Positions 8,777-19,225 are shown, numbered from the stretch's first letter. The stretch is DNA of 64,000 bases from Psychromonas algarum (GCF_004376845.1 NZ_SNUW01000005.1:124001-188000), one strand, 5' to 3'. Notes: generated by a model not told the origin, from the sequence alone. Program-made: numbers and translations.

Positions 8777-9448
8777 TTAATAAGCCTTATTAAGTCTGTT
8801 TTCTAGTAGGTATTGAATACGTGTGAAGAACAATACAACAACCCAATAAATTAATGCAACAGCAAAGAAACTTTCGAAAAACTTGAAGCTAGATGACGCT
8901 TCCATTTGCGCCTTAGCCATGATTTCTGCAACACCTAAGGTAAATGCAAGAGATGTACTTTTAATCATATCGATAAAGTAATTCATCAATGATGGTGTCG
9001 CTACACGTGAAGCTTGCGGTAAAATGACTCGTTTCATCGCTTGTAAACGTGTCATTCCTAAACTTAAACATGCTTCCATTTGAGATTTATCGATACCGAT
9101 AATAGAAGCTCGAATACTTTCCGCCATATAAGCAGAAAAATGTAATGAGAGACCAACAACGGCAGCTGTAAATGCATCCATACCAATGAATATTGGCATA
9201 AACTGTGGGAGTCCGTAGTACAATAAAAATAGCTGAACAAGTAACGGCGTGCCACGGAAAAAGGAGATATATAATGAGGCAATGTATTGTACAAAAGGAA
9301 TTTTAAAAACTCGCACCAAAGCTAAACCTAGTGCGAGTATTAATGCAAACAAAAATCCCCAAAGCGCCATTTCCATTGTCACCCCAAGATATTTAAATAA
9401 AATGGGCATTAATTCAATTATATATTGAAGGTCAAATGAACTTTGCAT
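8777..9448 (-). CDS. Amino-acid ABC transporter permease (TcyL/YecS-like)
   Basis: Inner-membrane permease of 223 residues with about five helices and the HisM-type motifs [20 protein letters not shown] and [18 protein letters not shown] (the EAA loop). It resembles E. coli YecS/TcyL of the cystine system, but exact substrate cannot be read from sequence. It sits between the binding protein and ATPase genes in one operon, with 26 nt to the former. A single permease gene implies a homodimer. Confidence 0.92.
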   Translation of the reverse strand: MQSSFDLQYIIELMPILFKYLGVTMEMALWGFLFALILALGLALVRVFKIPFVQYIASLYISFFRGTPLLVQLFLLYYGLPQFMPIFIGMDAFTAAVVGLSLHFSAYMAESIRASIIGIDKSQMEACLSLGMTRLQAMKRVILPQASRVATPSLMNYFIDMIKSTSLAFTLGVAEIMAKAQMEASSSFKFFESFFAVALIYWVVVLFFTRIQYLLENRLNKAY

Positions 9449-9474
9449 AAAAACGACTCTTTAAGGATTAATAT

Positions 9475-10233
9475 TTATTCTGTGATGTTTGAATCAAACC
9501 ACTTATCAGAAATTTTCGCTAATGTACCATCAGCACGCATTTCAGCAAGGGCTTTGTTTACTTGGTCACGAATAGCAATTTGTGAAGGTTTGTTTAAAAA
9601 TGGCATTGCATTCTCAATTTTCTCAAAAGGTTGGCCAGCTAATTGTAGTGGTAGTCCTGCTTTTTTGATTAATTGAACAGATGATACACGATCCATGATA
9701 AAAGCATCAGCACGGCCTAATGCAACATCTTGCTCTAAACCTGAATCATAAGTAATAATATTGATTTCATTTTTAGTATCGTATTTACGTAAAACTTGCT
9801 CAAAGTTACTACCTAAATTAACAGCAACTTTTTTGCCTTTTAAGTCTTCGATTGTTTTAATATCGTCACGACCTTTACGAACTGTAATTTGTACACCATC
9901 AACAACATACGGGTCACTCATTGCGTATTTTGCTTTACGCTCATCAGTGATAGTGATTTGGTTAGCGATTGTATCAATGTGTCCTGCTTCTAACATGCCA
10001 AATAGGCCAGAAAATGTTGATGTAACATATTCAACTTTGTAATCAGAACGTTTTGCGATTTCATTCCACACATCAACTTCAAAGCCTTGCAATACATCTT
10101 TCTGTGAAAAAGTGAATGGAAAATAACGGCCAGACATACCAACTTTTACAGTTTGTTGAGCAAAAGCAGGCACGGTTAATAAACTACTAACTGCAACTAA
10201 TGCAATTAATGTTCTTTTAAAAAAAGTGTTCAT
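9475..10233 (-). CDS. Amino-acid (cystine-type) ABC transporter periplasmic binding protein
   Basis: Family 3 solute-binding protein, 252 residues, with a signal peptide ending AFA at about residue 25. Motifs include FTFSQKDVLQGFEVDVWNEIAKR, split as FTFSQKDVLQGFEVDVW, then DTIANQITITDERKAKY and GRADAFIMDRVSS. The pattern is nearest to FliY/TcyJ-type binding proteins, so cystine or a similar polar amino acid is the likely ligand (inference). First gene of the three-gene operon; the 277-nt region upstream has no sigma-54 site I can find. Confidence 0.92.
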   Translation of the reverse strand: MNTFFKRTLIALVAVSSLLTVPAFAQQTVKVGMSGRYFPFTFSQKDVLQGFEVDVWNEIAKRSDYKVEYVTSTFSGLFGMLEAGHIDTIANQITITDERKAKYAMSDPYVVDGVQITVRKGRDDIKTIEDLKGKKVAVNLGSNFEQVLRKYDTKNEINIITYDSGLEQDVALGRADAFIMDRVSSVQLIKKAGLPLQLAGQPFEKIENAMPFLNKPSQIAIRDQVNKALAEMRADGTLAKISDKWFDSNITE

Positions 10234-10510
10234 AATATTCCTTTAATGAAGTGTTAAGTATGACGTTACAAGATAACTCGAGCAGTATATATCATGCTTG
10301 GCCGCTCGTTTTAGTTGTTTAAGATAATTAGATATTTTTAATGCTACCATTAGAACTATGATCTTAAACTGATTAAAATATTAGATGTTATTACTTTTTA
10401 ATATAAAGCTAGCATTATTGCTTAATAATACCCCACAAAAACCACTAAGTGACACCATAAACCTCTAATTAATATGCTTGTTTTAAATTTATTTTTCAGC
10501 AAAATTTAGA

Positions 10511-11122
10511 TCACATACTTAATGTCATTGGTACAAAATTTTTTTGTGACTTAATATTAGCAATCCAATTTAATATGTATGGATACTCATTTAAGTTAAA
10601 ACCACCTTCATCGGCAACATGTGTATAGGCAAATAAACAAATATCAGCGATGCTTATTGAATCCCCTAACAAATAGTTTGTTTTTTGCAATTGAGTTTCG
10701 ATAATAGATAGCGCTTTATTACCCCCCTCTTGTTTTGCATTAAATTCAGCTAATCTACTTTCAGGTTTGCCTAAGTATTTATTAATAAAACGTGCCACGG
10801 CAATATAAGGTTCATGACTATATTGCTCGAAGAACATCCACTGTAGGCATAATGTCTGTTGGTATACTTGTGCAGGGAAAAAGGCACTTTGTTGCGACAA
10901 ATAAAATAATATGGCATTAGATTCAGAAACAACTTGTTGATCTTCCGTTACTAATACTGGAATTTTAGCATTAGGGTTCAATGCTAAAAATTCACTGGTC
11001 TGTGTTTCTCCAGCTAAAATATCAATGTCTATCCATTCATAGTCTATTTGTAAAAGTGAACATAATAATTTCACTTTATAACAATTACCCGACAAACTAT
11101 CTCCATAAATCGTGATCGACAT
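10511..11122 (-). CDS. Glutathione S-transferase family protein
   Basis: 203 residues. The N-terminal thioredoxin-like domain (ITIYGDSLSGNCYKVKLLCSL, split as ITIYGDSLSGNCYKVK) has the Ser-Gly-Asn-Cys start region; KIPVLV and ESNAILFYL are the cis-Pro and glutathione-binding stretches. The C-terminal helical domain has ISIADICLFAYTHVA. Substrate unknown. It starts 10 nt after the stop of the DUF711 gene, so the two are co-transcribed, an association I cannot explain functionally. Confidence 0.88.
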   Translation of the reverse strand: MSITIYGDSLSGNCYKVKLLCSLLQIDYEWIDIDILAGETQTSEFLALNPNAKIPVLVTEDQQVVSESNAILFYLSQQSAFFPAQVYQQTLCLQWMFFEQYSHEPYIAVARFINKYLGKPESRLAEFNAKQEGGNKALSIIETQLQKTNYLLGDSISIADICLFAYTHVADEGGFNLNEYPYILNWIANIKSQKNFVPMTLSM

Positions 11123-11132
11123 ACCTCTCTCC

Positions 11133-12377
11133 TTAAGGTACGGCTAAAACCGCACAATTACACAAATCATCACTTTCAAAACTAGTCACATCACCAGCTT
11201 GTAAACCAGGAACAGGAAAAACTCTAACAGTTAATGGTTTATTCAGTCTAAATGCCATGGTGCCAGTATCGCGCATTAATGCAGTGATTTTATTAATAGG
11301 CGTATCTCCAGGAATAGGCACTGTATCTAAACCAATACCGCATACAGAGCTATAGGTTAATAAAGCTCTTATATCAAACTGTTCCAATTGAGTTCCTTTG
11401 GCAAGCCCCCTATCTTCTGTTAAAGCCAACATTAATCCAGAAAAACCTACTAATGGCATACCAGTTACGGATTTAAAAACTTTAGTTAATAACGAAGAGG
11501 CTTCAACGGTTCCCGCAGCACCAAAGTACTCTACACCTAATAATTCATAGACATCGGTCATGCTAGAGCAGTTTTTTGATGGCGCAGCTGAACTATCTAA
11601 CCCCGCAAAATGAAAACCTTTATTTAAATGTTGAGAATCAATAATATTTTTTAATTGATCAACATGAAACTGCAACTGATTTTTTAATGACTGATAATAA
11701 CCATCAAGTGCCTGTTGATGGTCTAATATAGGATTGGTTTTATGAAATGCTTGTAGCGTTGCAACCAACAAGTCTGGAGTTTCCAAACCAATCACAAATG
11801 AATTCGCTGTTGAATGATCAAAATAACTGGCAGGGAAATAAGGAATAAGCGGCTTACAATTAAAGTTAACAGTAAAGTTAAAGTTACCTTCTCCACGAGG
11901 TGTGATTTGGCTAATTCGATTAACCGCTTTAGTCGCCTCTTCTAATAATTGATTATCTAATACACCATTTTCATCCATTGCGATGTTAACGCAGACATTA
12001 CATAAATCACCAAACTCTTGGATTAACTCTGGTACTAAACTTAATTGATGCGCCGTAGAGGCTTCACCAATTGCAAACCGAAGTCTTAACCCTGACTGCT
12101 GACCATTATTCAATAGGGTCTTTAAAGTTCTCATGTCATTTTGTGCAGTTTGTAAATTGCTTGTGTCAATATATTCAGCAAAAGGATTGGTCACAAGTCG
12201 AACGGATTGTACCGTATAACCGTGTTGTTTAAGGTCTTGAGCCAGAGATTGACAAAAGTCATTCGCTTTACGTATCAATTTAGGCCATTGGCTTTGATCA
12301 AAATCTAAACGTAAGAAAGTAGTAATCGTTCTCACTTTACACAGATCTTTTTCCGCTAAAATGTCTGGTAACTGCAT
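11133..12377 (-). CDS. DUF711 (UPF0210) family protein
   Basis: 414 residues from the preferred start ATG 12377, which follows TAGGTG; the frame runs up to 12422 but without a ribosome site. The family is structurally related to pyruvate formate-lyase-type barrels but biochemically uncharacterised. Recognisable parts are VRTITTFLRLD, DMRTLKTLLN, TPRGEGNFNFTVNFNCKP, FHFAGLDSSAAPS and the C-terminal GIGLDTVPIPGDTP. It pairs with the GST gene downstream. Function unknown. Confidence 0.85.
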   Translation of the reverse strand: MQLPDILAEKDLCKVRTITTFLRLDFDQSQWPKLIRKANDFCQSLAQDLKQHGYTVQSVRLVTNPFAEYIDTSNLQTAQNDMRTLKTLLNNGQQSGLRLRFAIGEASTAHQLSLVPELIQEFGDLCNVCVNIAMDENGVLDNQLLEEATKAVNRISQITPRGEGNFNFTVNFNCKPLIPYFPASYFDHSTANSFVIGLETPDLLVATLQAFHKTNPILDHQQALDGYYQSLKNQLQFHVDQLKNIIDSQHLNKGFHFAGLDSSAAPSKNCSSMTDVYELLGVEYFGAAGTVEASSLLTKVFKSVTGMPLVGFSGLMLALTEDRGLAKGTQLEQFDIRALLTYSSVCGIGLDTVPIPGDTPINKITALMRDTGTMAFRLNKPLTVRVFPVPGLQAGDVTSFESDDLCNCAVLAVP

Positions 12378-12580
12378 ATAAACACCTATCAAAGTAAACA
12401 AGTGATCAACATAACATAGCAATAATCTGTTTACATCGAGTTTTTATCAATCCATATAAAGCATTTTTTATAAATCGTTTCATCAAACATGTGAGCTATC
12501 TAGCAAGCAAGCTAATACAAAATAGTAAAAACGAAAATTTGACCAATACTCAAATGATCAACTAATAAAGGAAGTCTATA

Positions 12581-14389
12581 GTGCGTTTGATAACAGTCAG
12601 TCTCAGTCGACCGGTGACATTAATCTGGTTGTTCTTATATTGTTTAACCTTAGTTTTCAGTGCTCATTGGTTATGGTTATTCAGCTATCAGCAATTGCAA
12701 ACCTCCAATCAACAACAACTTGACCGCTTTGGTTATCACTTAGATAGTCAGCTTGGGCAGTTTTCCTATATTCCTCAATTATTATCCGGACAAAGTATCA
12801 TCATAAAAGCACTTTTAACACCACATAATAGTGCTCAACTTGATTTAACAAACCGCCATTTAGAAACGATAAATCAAATTATCGGAGCTTCTGATACTTA
12901 TCTATTAGATAACATTGGCACAACAATAGCGGCAAGTAATTGGTCTAAAAAAAGTACTTTTATTGGTAATAATTTTGCTTTTCGTCCTTATTTTCAAACC
13001 GCTAAAGCAGGATCTAGCGGTCGCCATTTTGCACTTGGTTCAACATCAGGAAAACGAGGATATTATTTTTCATTTCCTATTAAATACGCAGCAGAAGTTA
13101 TTGGTGTTATTGTGGTAAAAATGGATTTATCCTTGATAGAAAAAGATTGGGCAGCCAAAAAACAACGCTTTTTAGTCACAGATCCTAATAACATCATCTT
13201 TATTAGTTCTGATCCGGATTGGCTTTTTAAAAGCCTTTCTCCTTTGACTTCACAGACCCACCAGCAAGTATTAAATAGTCGTCGTTATCTTGATCTCGAC
13301 ATAAAATCCTTAGCAATCACTGGTGATATAAATAAAGCATCCACACTATTAAAAGTGGCGAATAAATATTATTTATCACTGATAAAGACAGGCAATGACA
13401 AACAATGGAAAATCCGAGTGTTTGTGCCTATCACTTCAATTCTTTTTAATATTTCAATGCTCATATTATTCATTACATTATTCTATATGTTGCTGTATTT
13501 AGTTGCGGTTATCGTTAAACAACATAAGCACAGGCGAGAAGAGCAAATATTAGCAACAGCTAAAGCAAAACAGCAGCTTGAATTCACCGTAATGCAGAGG
13601 ACATCCGCATTACAAGCAGAAATATTAGAAAGAGAAAAAGCAGAGTCAGCACTTCGAGCAACACAAAAGGAATTGATTCAATCAGCGAAACTCGCTGTAT
13701 TAGGGCAACTTTCCGCAAGCATTAGCCATGAGTTAAATAACCCATTATCCGCTATTCGTAGTTATGCTGAAAATGCAGTGTTATTTTTAAACAAAAATAA
13801 ATTGAATGACGTTGAAAATAACCTGATAAGAATTACTTCTTTAACGGTGCGAATGGCAAAAATTAGCGCTCAACTTAAATCATTTGCTCGTAAATCAGAT
13901 GGTGAATTACAGATAGTATCATTACAACCTATTATCTTAGCGGCACATGAATTACTTAAACCACAATTAAAAGCAAACCAGACAGATTTACTATTACACC
14001 TCCCAAACAAGCCAATCAAAGTAAAAGCAGATGCGATACAGTTAGAGCAAATCATCGTCAACTTACTCTCAAACGCTCTACAATCAATGCAAAACAGTCA
14101 ACATAAGTTAATAGAAATAAAACTAAGCATCGAATCGAAACATGCATTTATAAAAGTATTAGATAGCGGAACAGGCATTCAAGAAAAGTATTTAAGTATG
14201 CTATTTGAACCTTTCTTTACTACCAAAGAAACGGGATTAGGTTTAGGTCTTTCTATCTCACAACAAATAATACAAAACATGCAAGGCACACTATCAGCAA
14301 CTAATCGACAAAGTGGAGGAGCAGAGTTCACTATTAGCCTTCCATTACTTCCTATCACGGACAACGAGAATAATAGAGGCAATCAATGA
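12581..14389 (+). CDS. dctB: C4-dicarboxylate sensor histidine kinase
   Basis: Membrane sensor kinase that detects external C4-dicarboxylates and phosphorylates DctD. Residues ~10-32 and ~285-308 are membrane helices flanking a periplasmic PDC/Cache sensor with FRPYFQTAKAGSSGRHFALG. A coiled-coil linker leads to the HisKA domain (SISHELNNPL, phospho-His H383) and the ATPase domain with NLLSNALQSM, DSGTGI and GLGLGLSIS. 602 residues, typical. The start is GTG 12581, six bases after AAAGGAAG. It overlaps dctD by 4 nt and lies opposite the dctPQM transporter genes. Confidence 0.94.
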   Translation: MRLITVSLSRPVTLIWLFLYCLTLVFSAHWLWLFSYQQLQTSNQQQLDRFGYHLDSQLGQFSYIPQLLSGQSIIIKALLTPHNSAQLDLTNRHLETINQIIGASDTYLLDNIGTTIAASNWSKKSTFIGNNFAFRPYFQTAKAGSSGRHFALGSTSGKRGYYFSFPIKYAAEVIGVIVVKMDLSLIEKDWAAKKQRFLVTDPNNIIFISSDPDWLFKSLSPLTSQTHQQVLNSRRYLDLDIKSLAITGDINKASTLLKVANKYYLSLIKTGNDKQWKIRVFVPITSILFNISMLILFITLFYMLLYLVAVIVKQHKHRREEQILATAKAKQQLEFTVMQRTSALQAEILEREKAESALRATQKELIQSAKLAVLGQLSASISHELNNPLSAIRSYAENAVLFLNKNKLNDVENNLIRITSLTVRMAKISAQLKSFARKSDGELQIVSLQPIILAAHELLKPQLKANQTDLLLHLPNKPIKVKADAIQLEQIIVNLLSNALQSMQNSQHKLIEIKLSIESKHAFIKVLDSGTGIQEKYLSMLFEPFFTTKETGLGLGLSISQQIIQNMQGTLSATNRQSGGAEFTISLPLLPITDNENNRGNQ

Positions 14390-15723
14390 GTACAGTATTT
14401 TTTATTGATGATGAAATAGACATGTGCATCGCTAATCAGCAAACCTTTGCATTAGCAGATATTGACGCGCAGTTTTTTACCGATGCTGAATCTGCTTTAA
14501 TCGCAATGAAGGATGATCTCCCCCTTGTTATTATTTCTGATATTAGATTACCCGGCATCTCAGGTGAACAATTATTAAACTCATTACAAAAGCAAGATGC
14601 AGATTTACCTGTAATACTGATCACTGGACACGGTGATATTTCAATGGCAGTACAAGCAATTAGAAATGGTGCCTATGATTTTATAGAAAAGCCCTTTTCT
14701 TCCGAACGACTGATTGAAATTACGCGTAAAGCACTTGAAAAACATAAACTCACTCTAGAAAACCGAGCGCTTAAAAAAGCATTACAAAGCAAAGAGATAC
14801 TCGGGCCACGAATTATAGGTAATACTCCGAGTATAGTGATGTTAAAGCAGATGATTAGTCGTGTTGCAGATAGCCATGCAGATATTTTGTTATTCGGAGA
14901 AACTGGCACAGGTAAGGAGCTTGTAGCAAGATCATTACATGAACAAAGCCAACGCAGGTCAAATAATTTTGTCGCTGTGAATTGTGGTGCTGTACCAGAA
15001 AACTTAATCGAAAGTGAGTTATATGGTCATGAAAAAGGTGCATTTACTGGTGCTGATTCACAACGCATAGGTAAGTTTGAATATGCACAAGGAGGCACTT
15101 TATTTCTTGATGAAATTGAGTCCATGCCAATGCAGGCTCAAGTACGCTTATTAAGAGTATTACAAGAGCGTAATTTAGAACGTGTTGGTTCAAACAAAGT
15201 CATTAATTTAGATATACGGATTATCGCTGCAACTAAAATTGATTTAAAAGAAGCGCCTAATTTTAGACAAGATTTATACTACCGATTAAACATGCTCACA
15301 TTAGACTTACCTCCTTTGCGACAACGTAAAGAAGATATTGCTTTGTTATTCCACCATTTTTTACTGGTGACCGCATCTCGTTATGGGAAAGCAGCACCAG
15401 CATTACCGGCAACTTCATTACAAGCCTTATTAACACATGACTGGCCTGGTAATGTCCGAGAACTGAGAAATGCTGCAGAGCGTTTTATTTTGTTAGGGTC
15501 ATTATCCGATCTTAATGATGTAAACCAAGAACGTAATATGGGATTAAGCTTATCGCAGCAAGTTGAAGCATTTGAAAAAACCTTAATAGAGCAAGCATTA
15601 ACAACAAATAGCGGATGCATTAAAGATACAATGCAAGCCCTTAATTTACCGCGTAAAACGCTATACGATAAAATGCAAAAATATGGCATAGATAAACAAA
15701 ACTTTAAAATAGATGAAAGCTAA
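14386..15723 (+). CDS. dctD: Sigma-54-dependent response regulator of C4-dicarboxylate transport
   Basis: NtrC-family activator, 445 residues. Receiver domain with phospho-Asp D52 ([10 protein letters not shown]) and acidic pair D8/D9; AAA+ domain with Walker A GETGTGKE, the sigma-54 contact GAFTGA (218-223) and Walker [12 protein letters not shown]-terminal Fis-type helix-turn-helix ([20 protein letters not shown]). It would activate the sigma-54 promoter seen before dctP 3.3 kb away. Cotranscribed with dctB. Confidence 0.95.
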   Translation: MSTVFFIDDEIDMCIANQQTFALADIDAQFFTDAESALIAMKDDLPLVIISDIRLPGISGEQLLNSLQKQDADLPVILITGHGDISMAVQAIRNGAYDFIEKPFSSERLIEITRKALEKHKLTLENRALKKALQSKEILGPRIIGNTPSIVMLKQMISRVADSHADILLFGETGTGKELVARSLHEQSQRRSNNFVAVNCGAVPENLIESELYGHEKGAFTGADSQRIGKFEYAQGGTLFLDEIESMPMQAQVRLLRVLQERNLERVGSNKVINLDIRIIAATKIDLKEAPNFRQDLYYRLNMLTLDLPPLRQRKEDIALLFHHFLLVTASRYGKAAPALPATSLQALLTHDWPGNVRELRNAAERFILLGSLSDLNDVNQERNMGLSLSQQVEAFEKTLIEQALTTNSGCIKDTMQALNLPRKTLYDKMQKYGIDKQNFKIDES

Positions 15724-15737
15724 TACTCAGAAACAAA

Positions 15738-15761
15738 AATGCCGACTTTTACATCGGCATT
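15738..15761. terminator. Terminator between convergent dctD and dctM
   Basis: Stem AATGCCGA (15738-15745) / TCGGCATT (15754-15761) with an 8-nt loop, A-rich on the left and T-rich on the right, so it can serve both strands. Confidence 0.75.
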
Positions 15762-15778
15762 GTATTTTCAGTGAACAT

Positions 15779-17152
15779 TTATTTTGTAATCATTTCAGGC
15801 CCCATCATGAGCGTTGGTAACCAAGTTGATACCCAAGGTACATAAGTAACAATAATCAAAAATAGGAACATCACCCCTACTAAAGGTAATGATGCTTTCA
15901 CCACTTTCATCATGGATAACTTAGCAACACCAGCAGTAACAAATAAGTTTAATCCAACGGGCGGAGTGATCATGCCTATTTCCATGTTCACCACCATCAT
16001 GATACCAAGATGAATGGGATCAATACCTAATGCAATAGCAATCGGGAAAACTAATGGCGCAACAATAATCAACAGACCGGAAGGTTCCATAAACTGCCCC
16101 CCGATAAGAAGCAACACATTAACAATAATAAGGAACTCTATTGGACCTAGACCAGCAGACAACATCGATTCTGTGATCATTTGTGGAATACGTTCTTCCG
16201 TCAATACATGTTTTAGAATTAATGCATTAGCAACAATAAACATTAACATGATAGTTAACTTACCCGCTTCAAACAGCGTTTTACGTGTATCTTCATGGCA
16301 AAACACATGCATGGCTTTATACCAATAAGCTTTAGCTTTTTTCTCTGCAGGCTCTTTATCTGCAAGTGGTCCCATATCTTTATAAACAAAATTTGATATA
16401 ACAAAAGCATAAACCGCCGCAACAGCTGCTGCTTCCGTTGGCGTAAACACACCACCGTAAATACCACCAAGAATGATCACAATAAGCAATAATCCCCAAC
16501 CTGCATCTTTAGCTGAATTAAATACCTCCCCCCAACCAACAAAAGGTTGTGCAGGAATATTTTTGTAACGTGCATAAATATAAATAGCAATCATCAGCAT
16601 TAAACCAGCTAACAACCCTGGTATGACACCACCTAAAAACATGCGCCCTACTGATACATCGGTTGCAGCAGCATACACAACCATAACAATTGAAGGTGGA
16701 ATAAGAATGCCTAATGTACCTGCGTTACAAATAACACCAGCAGCAAATTCTTTGGTATAACCATTTTTAACCATACCGGCAATCACGATACCACCTATGG
16801 CAACCACAGTAGCGGGCGATGATCCGGATAATGCAGCAAACATCATACAAGCAACAACCGACGCCATTGCTAAACCACCACGTAATGAACCAACCAGCGC
16901 AATAGCAAAACGTATGATTCGTTTAGCCACTCCACCTGTTGCCATAAAACTAGAGGCTAATATAAAGAATGGGATCGCTAATAAGGTATAGTGACCCGTG
17001 AAAGAATTAAGTAATGTCTGTGCAATAGACGCTAAGGAAGCATCAGAATGCATTAATAGGAATGCAATACTTGATACACCTAGTGAAACTGCAATTGGAA
17101 CACCGATTGTCATCAGAGCCACAACCATTACAAACAGCAATAACATAGCCAT
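15779..17152 (-). CDS. dctM: TRAP transporter large permease
   Basis: Large membrane subunit (457 residues, ~12 helices) of the Na+-coupled TRAP C4-dicarboxylate transporter. Family motifs seen: GVPIAVSLGVSS, AIPFFILASSFMATGG, GSSPATVVAIGG, ILIPPSIVMVVYA, FTPTEAAAVAAVYAF and MITPPVGLNLFV. A loop of about 35 hydrophilic residues (KDMGPLADKEPAEKKAKA) sits near the middle. It overlaps the last base of dctQ's stop region at 17152, so both are translated together. Last gene of dctPQM. Confidence 0.95.
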   Translation of the reverse strand: MAMLLLFVMVVALMTIGVPIAVSLGVSSIAFLLMHSDASLASIAQTLLNSFTGHYTLLAIPFFILASSFMATGGVAKRIIRFAIALVGSLRGGLAMASVVACMMFAALSGSSPATVVAIGGIVIAGMVKNGYTKEFAAGVICNAGTLGILIPPSIVMVVYAAATDVSVGRMFLGGVIPGLLAGLMLMIAIYIYARYKNIPAQPFVGWGEVFNSAKDAGWGLLLIVIILGGIYGGVFTPTEAAAVAAVYAFVISNFVYKDMGPLADKEPAEKKAKAYWYKAMHVFCHEDTRKTLFEAGKLTIMLMFIVANALILKHVLTEERIPQMITESMLSAGLGPIEFLIIVNVLLLIGGQFMEPSGLLIIVAPLVFPIAIALGIDPIHLGIMMVVNMEIGMITPPVGLNLFVTAGVAKLSMMKVVKASLPLVGVMFLFLIIVTYVPWVSTWLPTLMMGPEMITK

Positions 17153-17844
17153 TAGTTAGTCTCCTTTTTTACGCTTGATAGCTGCTCACTTTGTTTATCT
17201 ATTTGCTCTTTAGCAGAATCCTCAACATCGTGTAATTCATCTAACTGTTCTTCAGCTTCATGACTAGCAATCATACGGTCTAACTTATTGGTCGCAATTA
17301 ACCAAGCTATCTGAATAAACCTCAATGTTAATAAAGCCATACCTAAAGGAAGTGCAAAATAAGGGATAAAACGAGGAAGCCTTTCGTATCGTTCACCTTC
17401 ATTAAACCAAGTTGAAAGAAACTGTAATATATCTGGCATAGGGATATCTTCTGTTTCATACCAAGCACGATCAGTAATAAAAGGAAGCCAATAATTCCAA
17501 GAGCCAATTAATAAAGAGATAGAAAAAAATAAACAGCAAGCAACAGCCAACAATGCAAAGGTTTTTTTAAGACCAACAGGCGCAATGTTAATGACCACAT
17601 CTACACCGATATGGAAATGTTTTTTTACACCATAGGATGCACCAACCAATACCATCCACGCAAACATAAACACAGTTAACTCAACGGCCCATAATATATT
17701 GTCGTTAAAAACATAACGAACGATTACGTTACCAAAAGTCAGTAATGTCATTAGCCCTAAAAAAGCGGCGATGAGTGTTTCTTCAGCATAATCAGTAAAT
17801 TTACCTATACGCGTAAAAGACCTTGCTATCATTCCTTTTTCCAT
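17152..17844 (-). CDS. dctQ: TRAP transporter small permease
   Basis: Small membrane subunit of the dicarboxylate TRAP transporter, 230 residues from ATG 17844. An upstream GTG at 17886 is in frame, but AGGAG lies ten bases before ATG 17844, so I take the latter. Four helices with the DctQ patterns IVRYVFNDNILWAVELTVFMFAW and KKHFHIGVDVV. An unusually long acidic C-terminal tail (SHEAEEQLDELHDVEDSAKE) extends into the cytoplasm. Lies between dctP and dctM. Confidence 0.92.
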   Translation of the reverse strand: MEKGMIARSFTRIGKFTDYAEETLIAAFLGLMTLLTFGNVIVRYVFNDNILWAVELTVFMFAWMVLVGASYGVKKHFHIGVDVVINIAPVGLKKTFALLAVACCLFFSISLLIGSWNYWLPFITDRAWYETEDIPMPDILQFLSTWFNEGERYERLPRFIPYFALPLGMALLTLRFIQIAWLIATNKLDRMIASHEAEEQLDELHDVEDSAKEQIDKQSEQLSSVKKETN

Positions 17845-17915
17845 CAGCTTTGTGCTCCTATATATAACGTAAAGATAAAGAACCACTGCATAACACAGTG
17901 GTTCATAACTGAAAT

Positions 17916-18917
17916 CTATGGATTATTAGCAGCTTGAGCTGCTTCAATTAGATCACTACCTATATCTTTTTCAAACTTTTTCCAAACAGGTTTAAGTGCA
18001 GTAACCCAAGCTTGGCGCTGCTCTGGCGTTAACGTGCGCACTATACCGCCTGCTTTGATGATATTTTGTTTGTTCTCTTCATTCACTTTAGTTGATTCGG
18101 CATTTCGTGTTTCAGTGACTTCTTTTAAAATGCCAGCTAATTGAGTACGCACATCATCAGGCAACCCTTTCCACCATTCACCTGACGTCACCACTAAATA
18201 ATCCAAAATACCGTGATTGGTTTCTGTTACACCATCCTGTACTTCAAAGAATTTCTTACCGTAAGTATTTGACCAAGTGTTTTCTTGACCATCGATAACT
18301 TTAGTTTGTAGTCCGCCATATACTTCTTTAAATGACATTTTTTGAGGATTTGCACCAAGTTGTTCAAACTGAGCAACTAATACATCAGATGCTTGCACAC
18401 GGAATTTCAAACCTTTTGCATCAGTTGGTAATAACAAAGGTTTATTCGCAGACATCTGTTTCATACCGTTATGCCAAAATTCTAATCCTTGTAATCCTCG
18501 ACGATTCATCGCATTTTTTAGCTTGTCACCCGATTCAGAGTTTTGGAATCGATCCACTGCTGCAACATCATTGAATAAAAATGGCAGATCAAAAATACGG
18601 TATTTTTTGGTTATTTTTTCAAACTTCGATAATGAAGGAGCCGCTAGTTGAACATCCCCATTTAATAATGCTTCTAACACTTGGTTATCATCGTATAGTG
18701 TTGAATTAGGGAAAACTTGCATACAGGCTTTACCGTTCATTTCCGTATTAACTCGTTGCTCTAATAATGAAGCTGCAATACCTTTGGGATGCTTATCAGC
18801 ATTGGTTACATGACTAAATTTGATCACTATTTCACCAGGATCACAGTTAGCATAAGCATTAACACTAGTAAAAGCAGCGGCTGTACATAAAGAAAGAAAA
18901 GTTAGTTTTTTTAACAT
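17916..18917 (-). CDS. dctP: TRAP transporter dicarboxylate-binding protein
   Basis: Periplasmic receptor of the TRAP system, 333 residues, with a signal peptide ending ANA-type at about residue 23. Family motifs: IKFSHVTNADKHPKGIAA, VFPNSTLYDDNQVLEALLNG, DLPFLFND and the ligand-arginine region GLKFRVQASDVL, then GQENTWSNTY. First gene of dctPQM. A sigma-54 promoter (19021-19037) lies about 104 nt upstream of the start and would be activated by DctD. Confidence 0.95.
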   Translation of the reverse strand: MLKKLTFLSLCTAAAFTSVNAYANCDPGEIVIKFSHVTNADKHPKGIAASLLEQRVNTEMNGKACMQVFPNSTLYDDNQVLEALLNGDVQLAAPSLSKFEKITKKYRIFDLPFLFNDVAAVDRFQNSESGDKLKNAMNRRGLQGLEFWHNGMKQMSANKPLLLPTDAKGLKFRVQASDVLVAQFEQLGANPQKMSFKEVYGGLQTKVIDGQENTWSNTYGKKFFEVQDGVTETNHGILDYLVVTSGEWWKGLPDDVRTQLAGILKEVTETRNAESTKVNEENKQNIIKAGGIVRTLTPEQRQAWVTALKPVWKKFEKDIGSDLIEAAQAANNP

Positions 18918-19020
18918 TTTAAGCTCCTATATCCATATTGGTACGCAAGATATGCGCATATTTAACTTTGTTTTTTTTCATTAACCACAACAGTAAATTT
19001 CGCAGTCGACGCTTTATTAT

Positions 19021-19037
19021 TGCAAGCGCTGAGCCAA
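19021..19037 (-). promoter_or_regulatory. Sigma-54 promoter of dctPQM
   Basis: On the minus strand TTGGCTCAGCGCTTGCA fits the -24/-12 consensus TGGCAC-N5-TTGCA with GG and GC at the invariant positions and correct spacing; two less conserved bases differ. The partner activator DctD is encoded nearby. Confidence 0.78.
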
Positions 19038-19110
19038 CAAATACAAAGCATTTAAAATCAAGTAGTTAAATAAAAATAGTGCAAGCAAAGGGAGTTAATA
19101 ATGAGGTTGT

Positions 19111-19126
19111 GGGGGGAAATCCCCCC
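19111..19126. other. GC-only hairpin between yegD and the dctP promoter
   Basis: GGGGGG-AAAT-CCCCCC in a very AT-rich stretch. It is about 100 nt beyond the yegD stop and 75 nt upstream of the dctP -24 element. No T-run follows on either strand, so it is not a classical terminator. The rest of the 308-nt gap (18918-19225) shows only the sigma-54 promoter. Confidence 0.45.
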
Positions 19127-19225
19127 AAAGAAAATGAATCAATGAGTCAATAATGACCATTATATGTAAGAAGATAATAAGCAATAAATGAATACCAACA
19201 ACGACAGAGAAGCAATAATATATTT

